A DNA stretch of 64,000 bases, from NCBI GenBank assembly GCA_021234155.1, contig JAJEKV010000009.1, positions 11,598,546 to 11,662,545 on the forward strand, written 5' to 3'. Positions 31,618 to 44,921 of this stretch are shown here, piece after piece; the stretch's first letter is position 1; the number at the start of each line of letters is the position of its first letter. The notes under the pieces were generated by a model, which made no database searches, had not been told where the DNA came from, and saw only the letters and a program-made list of their open reading frames with translations. This stretch comes from Isoetes taiwanensis (lineage: Eukaryota; Streptophyta; Lycopodiopsida; Isoetales; Isoetaceae). The position numbers and the translations under genes were made by a program.

Positions 31618-32100
31618 CACAACCATTGGGTCCAACACATTTAAATTAAAATCCCCCTTAAACCCCCTTTGGTTTGGGTGCATATTCACACGGGGGTGAC
31701 TCGCAAACGAGAGTCGTTGGATAGGCATATTCACCCCTTATTCCTTAATCTACACCGCATTTAAAGTTCCTCATTTGTGGGGTATGCAAGTACAACATTT
31801 GCTATAATCAGATAACAAGATTCGGCAAAATACTATAAGATTTCAAGCTTTAATACTATATGGTGTTGATTTCGCATGCAAAAAATACAATTATGAGGGC
31901 TCTCACCCCTACGCCACCCCCCAGAATATGCACCCAAACCAAAGGGGTTTTAAGGGGATTTTAATTTAAATGTGTTGGACCCAATGGTTGTGTTAATTAA
32001 TGTCAATGGTAGTTATGTGTTGGTTGTTAATGTCAATGGTTGTTATGTGTTGGTTGTTATGTGTTGGGGGATTTAATTTTTATATGTTGGATGTTAATGG
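31555..32100. mobile_element. MITE with long (about 130 bp) terminal inverted repeats
   Basis: The left arm, 31,560-31,690 (cataacaaccattgacatta ... aaccccctttggtttgggtg), is matched by its reverse complement at about 31,922-32,060. The outer part is a repeated 'catgacattaa/aaccattgaca' phrase. The core of about 230 bp has no ORF. It directly follows, and partly overlaps, the 3' end of the preceding gene. The same element is present in copy 2 at 51.89-52.40 kb. Confidence 0.8.
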
Positions 32101-32519
32101 TTTGTGTTGCAAAATTTTTTTGGCCCCTTCTGGGTCTTAGGACGCCACCCCCCCCCCCCGGTGTGACACAAATTTTAGAATTCAAATCAGAAAAAAAACT
32201 AGAATTCATTTGAGGCTTTCATCACCGTAGCTTTGAATTTCATCACAATAAAACAAATAGAACACAAGTAAAAGTTACCATAAAGATAGAGCATTGATCC
32301 CATTATTCGAAGTCATAAAGTTTGCAACACCCATACACAAACATTTTTCAACTGAATTTAACAGCAGTTTTGGCCTCCATGGATTCTTTTGGTGGTGAGA
32401 AACCAAAGTGGAAATTTTTCTCGCTTGTTAGCACAAGGATCTAGAAGCCTCAAAATCTAAAAATGTATGGTAATTTTTTGCAAGCTTCATCTCTAATGAG
32501 CCATAAAACAATATCCAAT
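32101..32519. other. Spacer between MITE and Ty3 fragment
   Basis: It has a C-rich stretch ('ccacccccccccccggtgtg') and AT-rich sequence, with no ORF. The corresponding DNA is at 52.40-52.84 kb. Confidence 0.5.
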
Positions 32520-35500
32520 AGCGCCAATCCAACTATATGCCAAGTTCTCTAAGTGTCACTTTGCAACCACTAAGGTGGATTACTTGGGACATATCGTGGT
32601 TCAAGTAGGAATAGCCACAGATCCAAATTTAAGATTGAAGCAAAGAACGGATTGGCCCATTCCAACTAATGTGTTCTGAGGTTCGCGACTTCTTAAGCTT
32701 GGCTTTATTATTACCGTAAATTTGTCAAGGATTTTGCCAAGCTCGCCGCACCCCTAACGAACCTAACCAAGCATGAAAAGGTTAGGGATTGGATGGAAAA
32801 AAGACAAAGTTCAAGCCGGGTTTCGGGCATTGAAGGATGCCTTGACAACAAAATTCTCACCTTGCGGATCCTCATAAGGATAAGTGGGTTGCCATGGATG
32901 CTAGTAAGATAGCTACTGGTGGAATGTTGATGCAAGAAGGTCGGGTTATCGCCTACGATTCTAGAAAGATGAATGCTGCAGAACAGCGATACCCCACGCA
33001 TGACCAAGAATTGCTTTCAGTGATTTAGCGTGCCTTGCGCATTTGGAGGCACTATTTACTTGAAGATGATTCCGTTGGATCTTGATCACCGGAGCCTCCA
33101 AAGACATATTCACACAACCTCACCTCAACTTGAGACAAAGAAGATGGATGGAATTCCTTGAGGAATATGATTTTGAGGTCATCTATAAGCCGGACAAACA
33201 TAATGTTGTTGGCCGACGCTTTCCGCACATCCATTAAATCACTCGAACGCATTGCAATGCTATATCCACACTCTCCAAAGGAGTTTGGGAAGTGTGATAT
33301 CTGTGCTCCCCTTCCTATAGACCCGTGCCGAGAGATATGGCAAAGTGTATCCAAGGAAGCCAGATTTACAAAAGAAAAGGGAGACCTTTCGCCATTATAA
33401 GAAGGGAGGCTGAACTCCTTTATTATAAGGATAAGATATGTGTCCTGAGTTTGCAAGCTCATTCTTCACGATACACATACTTGAGCCCATAGCGAGGCAC
33501 TCCATGATTTATGAAGACATATTTCAAATCAAGCTCCAGCTATTTCGGCGAGGGATGAAGAAGCACATTACCCGATACATTAAGCAATGCCGATGCCAAG
33601 AACAAAGGTTTGAAAGCAATTACGTATTCCGGAGTTGCAACCCCTAGATATCCCCAATGCAAAATGGGAAGTTATTACCATGGATTTTATCGTGGGACTT
33701 CTGCGCCAAAGAGGGATTTGATGCCTTAATGGTGGTGGTTGACAAACTTTCTAAGATGGCACACTTTCGCCTGGCCGCACCACTGGACATCGCATTGGAT
33801 ACCACCCTCTTCATTTACCAAGGAGGTGTTTCTGTCTTCGCATGGGATGCCCCCGCACCATTATATCGATCGATCCTAAGTTTGTTAGTGCATTTTGGAA
33901 AGATTTCTTTAGCACTATTCAAACTAAGTGTGTCATGAGCATGGCTTATCATCCTTAGACAGATGGACAAACAGAGCGCACCAACCGCATAATTGAAGAT
34001 ATGCTATGTAACTATGTCTGGAACAAGCAATCTCAATGGGCAGATTACATCCATTTGGTGGAATTTGTCCGGAACAAGCAATCTCAATGGGCGATTACAT
34101 CCATTTGGTGAATTTGTCTACAAATAATACTTCAGACAAGAATCCTCAAGGATGTCTCCTTTCATGATCAATTACGACTATCAGTGCCTTACTCCAGACA
34201 CGTGGCACAATCCAGTTTCCAAGGTGAAAGTTTCTCAACAGTTGCTTACAGATATGCAGGCACTAGTCGAAGAGGTTCGAACATACTTGCTAGCCGCAAG
34301 AGCTTCCTAAAAAAAGAGTCTTGTTGATCGGCCTTCGCATGCGCTCGAATTTCCAGGTCTAGGTGATTCCATTTGGCTAAAGATCAAGGTGAAAACAAGC
34401 CAAACTTAAGATTGGCAATTGTAAGAAGCTTGCACCTAGATGGGCTGGACCTCTTGAGATAACCTAAAATGATAGGTTCTCAAGCCTACCGATTGATCTA
34501 CCCACGCATTTTAAAGATCCATAAAGTTTTCCATGTAGTCTTCTCAAGAAGCATCATCCTGTTCTAGAAGAAGTTCCCGAAGGCACCAACACTTCTAGAG
34601 ATGACCGAGGATCAGCTTGGAGATTGTTAGGTTGAGGCTCTTCTTGATCGCGATATAAGCCAACTTCGTAGAACTCAAATCTTAGCAAGATTTTGGTTAA
34701 GTGGAAAACTCTTGCCCACGTAAGGCGCAACATGGGTTCTTAAAGCAGATTTGGATAAGACTTATCCGGACTTTATGAAAGAATGCCAAAATAACCATTC
34801 AAGATGCGATCATCATTCCAACCCCGACGGTAAGCATAGTATTATTAGTCCCATTGCAGGTCATATGAGCTTAAACCGACAGTGGGATCATTGTAGGGGT
34901 TGGGGTACATGCATCTTAAATGGGGAACTGGCATGTAGGCATTCATGATAGGGCGATTTGTTCATGACTATAATGGGAATATGTGGGCCATTCCTTTAGC
35001 GGTGACGACATGCAAGCCCTAGGCATGATAGGATCCTTGCATTCATAATTTCTTTTTAATTTTATTATATTGTTTAAGGTCCATTCTAGACTAATCTTGT
35101 ATGCAGAGTTAACAAAGCATCCTATTGCCTTGCGTACTACCCAAAAGAGTGGAGAACACATATAGGCTTTTTAAGTTCTACCACTTGTAGGGATCATCAT
35201 CATTACCCCCCGTGTAACCAACTCCCAAAGATAAACATACATTGGCAAGGTTTGAACCCATGACCAAATGCACATTTATTTTGGCATTACTAGGCTTGCA
35301 ACTCACCACATCCGTTAAAAGCAAAACTTTTTTGCCTTACATGCCTTTATTTTAAGGGGGTGGTCCTTCAACCACACTACTTAAATAAATTTGTAAAGAC
35401 GTGCACTTACTTCTGCAGGCCAGTAGGGCCGACTTGTGGGTAGTTAACGGGGTCGAGCCTTTCGACCTAGAGGCCAACTTTTGTCTTTAAAATTTTTGGT

Positions 35501-35660
35501 GTTAAGAGTGCACTCTTTGAGTTGTTATTGTGTTACTACTTGTGTTTGTTAAAAGGACTTCTGTCCTACCACCCGATATGTAACCATTTGTTGCCTTTTT
35601 AATAAATAGAGGAGTTATCTTTTCCATATTTAATCTCCACTAACTCTAATGTTGAGACGT
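32520..35660 (+). pseudogene. 5'-truncated Ty3 chromovirus, copy A, heavily corrupted
   Basis: It begins inside the RT ('LYAKFSKC') and passes through RNase H ('DKWVAMDASKIATGG' near 32,880), integrase ('MVVVDKLSKMAHF' near 33,730; 'MSPFMINYDYQC' near 34,155) and a chromodomain tail ending near 34,790. The 3' internal region then runs to 35,660, where it stops abruptly just before the polypurine tract and LTR. It shares with copy B (52.8-55.2 kb) the duplicated 'NKQSQWADYIHLVEF' segment and the TAG before 'TDGQT'. The extra frameshifts in this copy fall mostly at CAG/CTG sites. Confidence 0.85.
35175..35340 (-). mobile_element. tRNA-derived SINE-like insert, copy A
   Basis: On the minus strand it has GTGAGTTGG... 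(A-box-like, partly lost here) and GGTTCAAACC (B box) about 50 bp later. It equals the better preserved version at 55.47-55.63 kb and is related to the tandem repeats at 60.0-61.2 kb. Confidence 0.5.
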
Positions 35661-35666
35661 ATTATT

Positions 35667-38625
35667 GAATATTTAGAAGAAAACTTAATCCTAAATATTT
35701 GTAACAATCCACTATTTCCAGAATATCACCTTTATACCTGAATACAGGCCTGTGAGTCGTCCCAAAGATCATCACTTTAGATTTGGCTAAATTACCTTTT
35801 CAGTGTGTCTAGCATCACGTAAAGTCGCTAGATTATCAAGGTGAGACCGTGAACCTCGGGCTTATCGGCTAACAAAGCCACATCGCCAGATAAGAGTACC
35901 GAATAAGACAATCAACATGCGGTGCCTCGCTATAGTTTCTATGACTCAACCATTCCTCCAAAATTTCATCTATATAAAAGACCAAACAGTGAGATAATGG
36001 GCAAATTCTCGCTTAACACCTATATTGTGCTTTGGACCTCTCAAGAAAATCATCGGACAACCTTACTATTACCTCTCGAATATAGCTACAATAGCTCCTC
36101 TTATTGCTTGCGAACACCAAGTTGTTCCATTCCCCCAGATCCTTCCGGAACTGTGATTAAATGCTTTTGTGAAGTCTTATAAATGCCACAAACAGCTTGG
36201 TTTGTAATCTTAGCTTTTTCGATTAATACCGCAGACCGAAAGTAATATGATCAAGGGTAAGCAATGATGTTTCCTCGAAACCCTTGGCCTACAAATTTCT
36301 TTTCCTCATTTTCATCAGCCCAATAACTTAATTTTCTCCTCTCCAATGACTCCCAATGCCTATGGTAACATACTACCTATTAAGATTGTCCCCGTAATTA
36401 TGCACAATGTTCTCACCCAAATTTTTATGGATCTAAGAAAACTCTCTATATTCTCCTTCCAACTCAGGCAACCCCTTGCCTAATAAAGATGGCTTAGTAA
36501 ACTAGTGGCGATCTCCATGGACTTATTCCCACTCCATTTTAGTAGTTCTGTAAATCGCATCTTCTCGTGACCGCTGCCTTCCATTGGGACATTTCATCCA
36601 ATGTGTTTTAACATCATTAACCTCTGTGAAAATGTCATGGTCTACATCCCTTCTGATTTCTTAAGTGGGTTCTACATTGGGTACCGAATAAATTTCAACC
36701 ATATGCAAGAACTCCCTTGGATCTAAGTTTGTCTCTGTCCTGTTGAGATTTCTTCCAAATGTCTTGGGATGTCAATCCACTCCTCGAGATTTTCCCGCCT
36801 TCCTCGAGGTACTTTTCTTCTTTCTTATAAAAGTTTTGTACCACTTTGGCTTAAGTAAACAACCACAGTAGCTTTGGTTTCAGCCAAACGGGCAATCCAT
36901 ATATCCCACCAACCATTATATCTGTGTTTTTTGTCTTGTACATCTAAATGTACTCGTGGGTCGCCGATGCAATATGCTTGAAAATTGGATCAGATCTTTT
37001 CTACAATCCCGACTATGTGGACGTCCACTGTAACAAACCTCAAGACAATTTTATATTGGTCTCTCTCTTCCCGTGATCTAGCTTCAGCTTGGGCAAGGCA
37101 CAAACTTCGGCCTCACTTTTCTTGAAAGGAACAAAACCCGCTAATTAAAAATACAATGGCATGATCGATTTCTGTGCGGCTTATGCGCCACACGAAAACG
37201 TCATCGAAGTTTTGCTTGATAGGCTATGAGATAGTCAAGTAGCTTGAGCCCAAATGGAATATAGCATGTGTTTTTGCATGAGTCGGGAGTTTAGTAATGC
37301 CATTTAATATTTTGACAGGTTACATATTGTCCCTAACTCAAGAATAGATCACACGAACTATTTTTTTTCGTAATCTAGACATTGCCTTTTGAAGGGATAC
37401 ATCTTCATCCTCTATCGGGGCCGAACATCACCCAATGTTTCATAAGAGGTCGCTATGAGGTTCTTGGTTAGATGCATTAAGTCACCAACCAAAAGTGTTT
37501 CACACAAATCTGAAATCTTAAGAGTATCTTTACAAAGCTCATGAAGTTTTGGATTTGCCGCATTTAAATTGACATGATCATAAATGCATGTTGATGGAGC
37601 AAAAGTAGCATAATGCAATATACTTGCTTTCACGGCATGTCCCAATCCTTATCCACAAATATTGATTCGGTTTATGCTTGGAGTGCGGATGGATCGATGT
37701 GCCATATCGTATTTTGCGTATGCAACAAATGCCTCCAAACCCTCTTCTGCTTGGTTGGTTCCTTTTTCATTTTTCCTCCCAAAAAAAACCCATGTATAAG
37801 TCGGGGAAGGGCTGCATTGATTGGTGTTCCCAGTTTGAAGGTAATAATAATAGGTCTACATCTTGCCGGCCACTTAAAGGGGCCTCATTCTCTCTGAGAT
37901 AGCCCACGGACGTTCCATGCTAACACCTTCAAGGCAAAATTCCTATTCTTTTCTCGGCTTAGTTATAAGCGGGCTTCTTCTTTGTCCAAGAATGCTCGAC
38001 ACCATTTGGGCCCTTGCCTCTTTTACCTTGATCCATTCTTTCTTTACGGTTTCCAATTGTTTTGAGTTAGATCCCTGGTCAGTAAGGTGGATGGCCTTTA
38101 AGGCACTTCGATTTTGCATAACTCTATTTGTCCTCCTCGGTTTAAATTTAACTAGAATAGGTCTTTTTTAGAACACGTTTGCCTATTAAATGCAATGTAT
38201 GTATTGAGGCTCCTTGAAGATGCATGGTGTCTCACGAAAAACTCATCAAGTACTCGGAGACATCCTCACCTTCATATTCTGTCGGGCCCTGAAATTTTTA
38301 GGATTTGGGCCTGGCTTGTTGCTCAATACTCTCGAGACAAAACTCTGTCATGGTGCAAGATCATTTTGCTCCTTAGTGTTTCAACCACCAGTTTTGCAAC
38401 TGGATTGAGTTTTTGGCTCTTGATTTGAGATTGGAGTTCCACTGATACGTACTTAGATCATTAGCGGCTAACACGAGTTTTTGCACTTCATCCTTCAATT
38501 CCAGGCGCGGGATCATCAGGATCTTAGCATCATCCTGTGGCAGAGCGGCCTTCCTTCTACGCACCCATCGTTACTTTCGATCTCTACCTGCGTGACGTCC
38601 AGGGTAGGAGGAATAGTCGCCAATT
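35667..38625 (-). pseudogene. LINE copy B, truncated and corrupted
   Basis: It repeats 15,266-18,240: the RT 5' two-thirds, the linker, the endonuclease ('SDLCETLLVGD' near 37,500) and ORF1 ('RRRKAALPQDDAKI' near 38,540). No frame longer than about 90 codons survives. Most changes replace CAG or CTG with other bases or small indels, so the decay is at least partly artefactual. It lacks the RT 3' part and the LINE 3' end because the duplication starts inside RT. Confidence 0.85.
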
Positions 38626-38777
38626 TTAGCGTTTCCTTGGCGGTTCACACGTCCTTAGCCTCCATAGATCCAGAGTCTAAAACACAACAACTTCGCTAGA
38701 AGTTTTTCTCTTGATCAACCGCCTTCTAAGAAGACTAAATCAAACACAGAAAGAAGAGAGACCCGCAATACCGGATC

Positions 38778-39270
38778 AAATGAGAAGCTCATAAGCTTTA
38801 CTGCAGACAAATCCACCCGCCTACGTATGAGTCAAGATAAGGAAAAGCTCAGCACCCGCTTGGGAATTGAAAGGCTACCAACACCGCTCACGTAAGAAGA
38901 CGAGTGGATGCCGCGATTTCCACTCCACCTGGGGCCTCCGGGGGCATCTTGCCCAAGAAGCCCGGCAGACAGGGCGCCTACCTCGAGAAACCTCATCGGT
39001 TTAGATTGATGCGGGCCTTATGGGAGATCCAGAAGTACCAAAGACTTTCACGGTTATATTACTAAGTCTTCCAAAGGTTGGTCCGAAATTGCTCAAGAAC
39101 TCAAGACCAATCCTAAGGGATTCCAAACGCTGCTATTTTAGCACTGGGGAGAGGTCATTGAGGCTTATCTAATAGCCCTTTTTGGGGATCTGAATCTTTG
39201 CGCCATCCACGAAGAGGGTCACTAGTATGACCAAAGATTTGGCTCGCCCTAAGAATTGGAGACTACAACT
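38778..39270 (+). pseudogene. Histone H3-like gene, copy B
   Basis: It corresponds to 18,408-18,923. 'KPHRF' and the DNA for 'TNLCAIH' and 'AKRV' are recognisable, but several indels break the frame. It adds no independent support for function. It shows that the H3-like gene belongs to the duplicated block. Confidence 0.7.
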
Positions 39271-39513
39271 AACTTGTCCATCAAGCATCTTTTGTATCAA
39301 TTTTGTATAGATATGAATATAATGGGAATTTGTTTACTAAAAACTCTGTTTCAAAATAAATAATAATAAAAAATAAATAATTTCAATAATTATTTAAATA
39401 TTGATGCCGATGTCAGCATAAAAGTAAAAAGGTACTTAAAAGTTTTTAGGGTTTCATTTGCTATTTCTTATCTCTTCTTCCCGCCCTCCCTCCTCCCTCC
39501 GCATCTGCGGCCC

Positions 39514-40875
39514 AATGATGACCCCAACCCCGCTTTCCAATGGTATCGGGATGGAGAGGACTGGGACTCTCCAGTCCCTTTGACCTTTTTATAGCTATTC
39601 CTCCTCCGTAAGATAGAACTCATAGCCAACATGCAGAGTCATCCTGACTATGCGGGCTTCCTTGAATTCTATACTCAAGACATGCTTTCCCTTTGCATTC
39701 CCTTAGGAGATCCGCCCCAACTCTACATAGAACGAGTTGTAGTAGGGAAATGGGGAGGAGACCACACATGCATACAATGTGCTCAAGGGCAAACTTATGA
39801 TGGGTACTCCACCAATGATTATACACATGAAGGCCAACAATACCTTGAAGTGGCCTTTGCACGCCATTCTTATGGACAAGTATGTGGAGGATGGACACCC
39901 TACCAGCCAGAGAAGGCAAAAGGCACGAGTCTTCGGATGATGAAGAAGACGGTATATCGGGGATGGATAACTTTGTCCGATGGAAGCGGTTTTGGGCATC
40001 GGATGCCGCCACACCAAGATCGGGAGCACGGTTGGCCGGGATTGGATGCCCTCCGGTTATCTATCACCAAGGGCAGGAGTTCCTCCTATTGGAGGATATT
40101 CTCTGGACATACCATGTAGTGGTCAGTTTGAAGGGTCGAACTAAAGCACAAGTGCTTTATGAACTTGCTTAGAATATTGCATGGATGACTTTATTGATTT
40201 TATGTCGGTTGGGCTCCCTCGGAGGTACAACAAGCTGCAATTTCATCAAGAAATTATCGAGCCAACCGCCGTCTCTTCTTCGGCTAAGGGATCTTGTGCT
40301 TCAGATCCTCCATCTCAACCTCCTCCGGAAGCCTTCACGCCATGGGACCTCATGTCCCAAACATCAATATGGTTGATGTTCCTTTCGAGTCAGATGAAGA
40401 AGGGGAAGACCTTTACCATAACCCCAGCCATCTGAGGGAGGAGGGAAGAGGTCACCATGGATTGCGATAGTTAAGTGGCTACCCCGGTACACCGAGGGCA
40501 AGCGTTGGGAATCACCTCACACCTTCTTCTTATCGGCTTTTCGGCAAGGGCGTCCTTTTGTAGCGAGGAGACCTGGCCTGAAGCATCGTGGTGGAACCTC
40601 TGATGCGTTGTCCTCGTGGCCACAAAAGCTCCTTATGGCATTTTTACTTATGTGCTGAGTGCTGGCAGGGATCGTCCTTACCGCTTTTGGGCAGGACATA
40701 GCAGTGGGATGAGCGTGAAGCTCGTTCACAAGAGCCCTTTGGCTCTTGCCTATCCACCATAGGTTGCTTCTCTTGCAGCCACCATTGTAGATCCAGGGTT
40801 ACCACCTTTCACGCCATCGACCGCCACCATCACCCCTACACCGATGGATGGACGGCGGGCCTAGCTCCTAGATAT
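39514..40875 (+). pseudogene. Unknown acidic gene, copy B
   Basis: It corresponds to 19,163-20,540. The frame 39,631-39,880 here reads correctly across the place where copy A is frameshifted ('GQTYDGYSTNDYTHEGQQYL'), which shows that copy A carries a one-base error or mutation near 19,400. Downstream this copy has its own breaks, including within the acidic stretch. Confidence 0.45.
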
Positions 40876-41227
40876 ATATGAGGCATTATAGAGCACGGCC
40901 TTTGGCCACTCAAATATATGTATTATTGCATCAACAATTTTTGATGCCTTTTTTAATACAAGAAAATTTGTTTTCCTATATTGTTTTTGTCTCTCTTTTT
41001 GAGGACTTTCAAGTATAAAACCATCATTCAATTAAATTGGGATTATGTCTTAATTTTTGGGACAAATTTCATATTGCATGTTTTTAGTAGCATATTCAAA
41101 TTCACACATTCACCTCAAAATTATGAAAAACGTAATATCATGTTATTTACAAAATAGTCAATATTTCCGCAATATAGCACCATATCATAAAAAACGTGAT
41201 AACAAAAATTTACATAGTTATTCAACT

Positions 41228-43925
41228 TTCTTCAAGCACCCCCAATGATATCATAGCCTTCTTTGACATCCCGAGATATTGTAATTCTCGCATTTCTAGC
41301 TGGAATAGTGTTTGGAGTCCATGAGTACAAAACACTTTCATAGTCTAGCCAAAGATCCGGGATCACTCAGGTTTTCTCCTCCATCTCTTTGTCCAACAAC
41401 ACCGAGTACCTTTCTTTTATCCGACACGTTGGTCAATCGATGCCTTTGGACACCACCATTCCACCGCACATGGTTGAAGTTAATATTACCTTCTTCTTTG
41501 CAAATATCGGAGATAGTGAACCCCAACCACGATTTGGATATGTATCTAAATCTGCTGGCTTTACTACCACAAATTGGTGGCATTCCAAGTCGGTGGAAGG
41601 TTCATAAGCATCCATGCCTAGAAACTTTGGCCTATTGTTCTTAGAACCAACATAGTGTTTGTCGGAAGGAGGAGGAGCATATTGCTTCATCGAATGCTAC
41701 TTACAAGGTCATCAACATCCTCAAGACTGCCAAGGTCTTCCACCTAGTTTTAGGCAACCACCCTTTTCTTCAATTCATATCCTCCAGGATGTGTCTATCT
41801 CCCCAACGGGTTAATCACCTTCTTCCAGTAAGCCACCAAGGCACCGGTTGGTGTCATCACTGATTGTTTTGCCAATGCTTTATATAGTCTTGGATTCCTT
41901 CCTTAGTCAATCCCGGTGCTTCACTTCTTCAAAAGAGGTTTTAGAGCTTTTGGTTGACCTGGAGGTATCATAGGCTTGCCATTCTCATCTCACATACCAT
42001 ATTTCCTCCCCCTCTCCACTCATCCTCTGAAGGTCTCATCTTCCATTGGAAGATTGAATCCCATCTCTCACCCAAAAAGTGAACCTGCAGAGGCACGGAA
42101 TGACCTTCAAGATCCAATGTATAACCATCCACAAAGCTCTTCCAATGGGACACTTCTTCTATGAGAGAAGCTATAGGGTTTGGAGTGGTGCATTCATGCA
42201 AGATTTCCATTAGCCTAGGAAAGTTGGTCACCTGCTCACGCTTCAAGATACAACTATATTTGCCAAATAATGCATCCACATCCTCATGGGTATGCCGGGG
42301 CATAAGAAACCCTAAATTAACTCTTTTCAAATATCCCCACCCGGTGTTAAGTAGGATAGGAAAGAAAACATCCACTGTTCTTATTTTGGCAAGACAATTA
42401 TCAAGTTGCAAGAGAAACCTTTTGGGTAGATCTTGAGGTCTAGCACGTGAAGTTGAAGCTCCAACATGTTCATTAGACCCATGCTTCCTAAACCTTGCCT
42501 TGTGAACTCTTCAATATTGTTAGGGTTTCCTTCTAACAATGCTCTATGTAGTGCCTCGGCTAGTCAGAGGGTCCTCGAGGTGACCATTGTATCCATTTTC
42601 ATAGTTTCTCAAACACCTCATGATACTCCTGGGTAATATGAAAATCCGGACCATCCTCCACAACTCCAAACTAAAATGGCCATAGTAGGTTTGAGTCCGC
42701 CCATGCAAGATTGCCCCGGGCCATTGAGATCAGAAGGGTATGATCTTCCACATGACTTTGGTATGTACTTGAATTGTGGAAGACAAGTCTTTTTGCTGGT
42801 CCATCTTGTCATGTATAATACATAAATAGTTATTGGATTTCAATGCATAGATAAAGTCCTCCACATCCAATAACATGATCTACATGATAGTTGGTCAGTC
42901 ATATGGTCCTTCATATGCTCCTTTATCCTAGCCCTTTGACTAGGTTGCATAGTCTTATCAAGAGTCTCCTTCAACTTAGCACATAAATTGCACTTTGCAA
43001 AGTTGTTTGAAGTTGCTATGGTGACATGATTGAAATGCTTCTTCCATAACCTACTAAAGCTAGGTTGGGATATTGGAAGAATTCCCAATTCTCTAAGTAG
43101 GGAATTCACTTCTTCCAAAAATACTCTTTTGAGTACAATGTGATGGCAACCTTTTTTCTCAACAAATTCGCTCTTCTCTTTTCATCCCTCCGCTTTTGTG
43201 TGGCATAGACTCGGTGCATTGAAATCAATATATTTTTCAAATATCCCTCGGCACCAAGGTCCTAGTGTTGGTCTCAACAAACCATTATTTCCATGTAAAG
43301 CAAAAACTCTCCTCACTGCTTTTTTTGCCAATTATGCCATGAAGAAGTTGGAATTGCATGGATAATCGCCATGCTTTTGCACATATCCATTTGCCTAGCA
43401 AAGGGTATCTTTTTCCGCTTGGGTTTCTTTTCATCCCTAAGTGCATGCTCGAAGATTGTGTACATGTAGGTCCTCCCTCTCATCAAAGTGTACTTTTGAA
43501 AAGTGGCTCTTGCTTCCACCAATTGTTCTATTGTAAAGAATTGCATACAATCACTCCAACAACAATTTAAGCCCCTAACCTTCACCATTGTCTCACGTTT
43601 GGTGTCACTAATCAACTTGGCTCTTTTGTTAGGATAATGTCCGCAACCGACTTCTCCCCTTTGCCTAGGTTTAGAGTTCCAACCGCCAATGAATCAATAT
43701 CAAGACAATCATTGTCCCCAACAACCTCAGTGCTCGAAAAATATAATCCTCCATAAATTAAACACTACTTATAGGCCATGCCATGATGTAAGGAACCTCC
43801 AATTGCTTGACACAACCAAAACATTCCTTTGTCACCCAAACCTTTACCTTTCCAGGTTGTCTTCCAACATCGAAATTGTAATACCAATATTGTCTTCCCT
43901 AGCCTTTCATCATTTAACGGCTTGA
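41228..43925 (-). pseudogene. DUF7869 transposase-like gene, copy B
   Basis: Copy B preserves the key region better than copy A: 'GFLMPRHTHEDVDALFGKY', 'NFPRLMEILHECTTP' and 'IEEVSHWKSFVDGYTLDLEG' are in one frame at 41,968-42,411. 'CNLCAKLKETLDKTMQP' (42,840-43,118) and 'LNCCWSDCMQFFTIEQLVEA' (43,313-43,615) lie in others. Together the two copies confirm the domain order. The frame changes differ between copies, which points to sequencing error more than shared decay. Confidence 0.75.
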
Positions 43926-44494
43926 CGGGGATCCGCTAGCACAATGACTCCTTGGCCTACTATTTCCTTGTTGCACTTGTGCATGATTCTCACCTTCTTG
44001 TTCCTCCATTGCACCCTACTATAGAGGACTAATTGTTTTTCTTCAACATTCTTGCTAGGAGTTGGTTTTTCATTGATATTGCTCTTTTCAATATATTGCA
44101 CACCATCTTGAGTTGGAGAGGCACCATTGACCTAGGCAAATTGCACCCTTTTTAGTCAATGAGTAGGAAAAAATTATTACACCATAAGATAAAAAAAGTA
44201 CGTACATTTATGGAATATGTAGAGGTAAATCAAATTTTTTTAAAAGCAAGAAATTCCTTGGAAATAGGTTTAATATAATAATAACAATGGGTGTAAACGA
44301 AATCATTTAAAACAAGAATTTTCGTGGCAACAACAAGGAAATGACATTTATATAAATATATCCAAATTTTAATCATCGAAAATTTGGATATATGATTACG
44401 AAAAGACATATAACTGATAAGGTAGACGTGAGAATTTATTATCCATAATAATATACCCTAGATGATATAGTCAAGTGGGAATTTCAGACGCTCG

Positions 44495-44614
44495 GGCGTG
44501 TTATTTGGCTTGGCAATCAATTATTCACGCTAATTTCTAATTAACCCTATATAAACCGGTTCACGCCTTAAGACCTCCATTTCAAATTTTTTTTTTTTTT
44601 TTTTTTCGCCCGCC
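44495..44614 (+). promoter_or_regulatory. TATA promoter module 1, copy B
   Basis: It has 'caatcaattattcacgct' and 'aatttctaattaaccc', with TATATAAA at 44,548-44,555. It is almost identical to 24.14-24.25 kb. Confidence 0.6.
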
Positions 44615-44921
44615 ATGAAGCTGTCAAACCTCGGTCTTTCGACCTTCATGAAGAACCCGAGGTCTCCTCAAAGAGACGTCGGGTTGAAGAACCCCCTCAA
44701 TTCCCCGCCCTCATTGATTTTCTTTCCCAATTCTCCTCTGATTCCGATTCCGATTCGGAGGATGAAGAGGAGGAAGAGGAGGAGTTGGAGGAAGAGGAGG
44801 AGTTGTCCTTTCAAAACACATGACCGCCTCGCTGTGTGGTTGGCTCTTTTGAAAACAGAGAATGAATTCCTGAGGAGGAGGAGGAGGATTCGACCAATTT
44901 TTGAAGTGGTTGAGAGATGAA
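44615..44921 (+). CDS. Small acidic protein, copy B
   Basis: The start codon is kept, but the frame is shifted just after it ('MKLSNLGLSTF'), so the acidic run is read in another frame as Lys/Arg-rich. 'FEVVER' closes it as in copy A. Neither copy alone gives a clean gene. The start after the TATA box and the shared ending support a real gene that sequence error has damaged. Confidence 0.35.

Larger units (their letters stand above)
15266..35660. repeat. Unit A of a 20.4-kb direct tandem duplication
   Basis: The unit begins inside the LINE RT ('gaatatttagaagaaaact') and ends in the 3' internal region of the Ty3 element ('aactctaatgttgag'). Gene order, introns, MITEs and hairpins are the same in unit B. 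Its left part (15.3-21 kb) is clean. From about 21 kb on, differences from unit B concentrate at CAG/CTG, and the last 3 kb are badly corrupted. Confidence 0.92.

Noticed and set aside
32520-41000. Treating the frameshifts here as evidence of old, decayed genes
   Set aside because: The changes cluster at CAG/CTG and are absent from the other copy, so sequence error is the simpler explanation.
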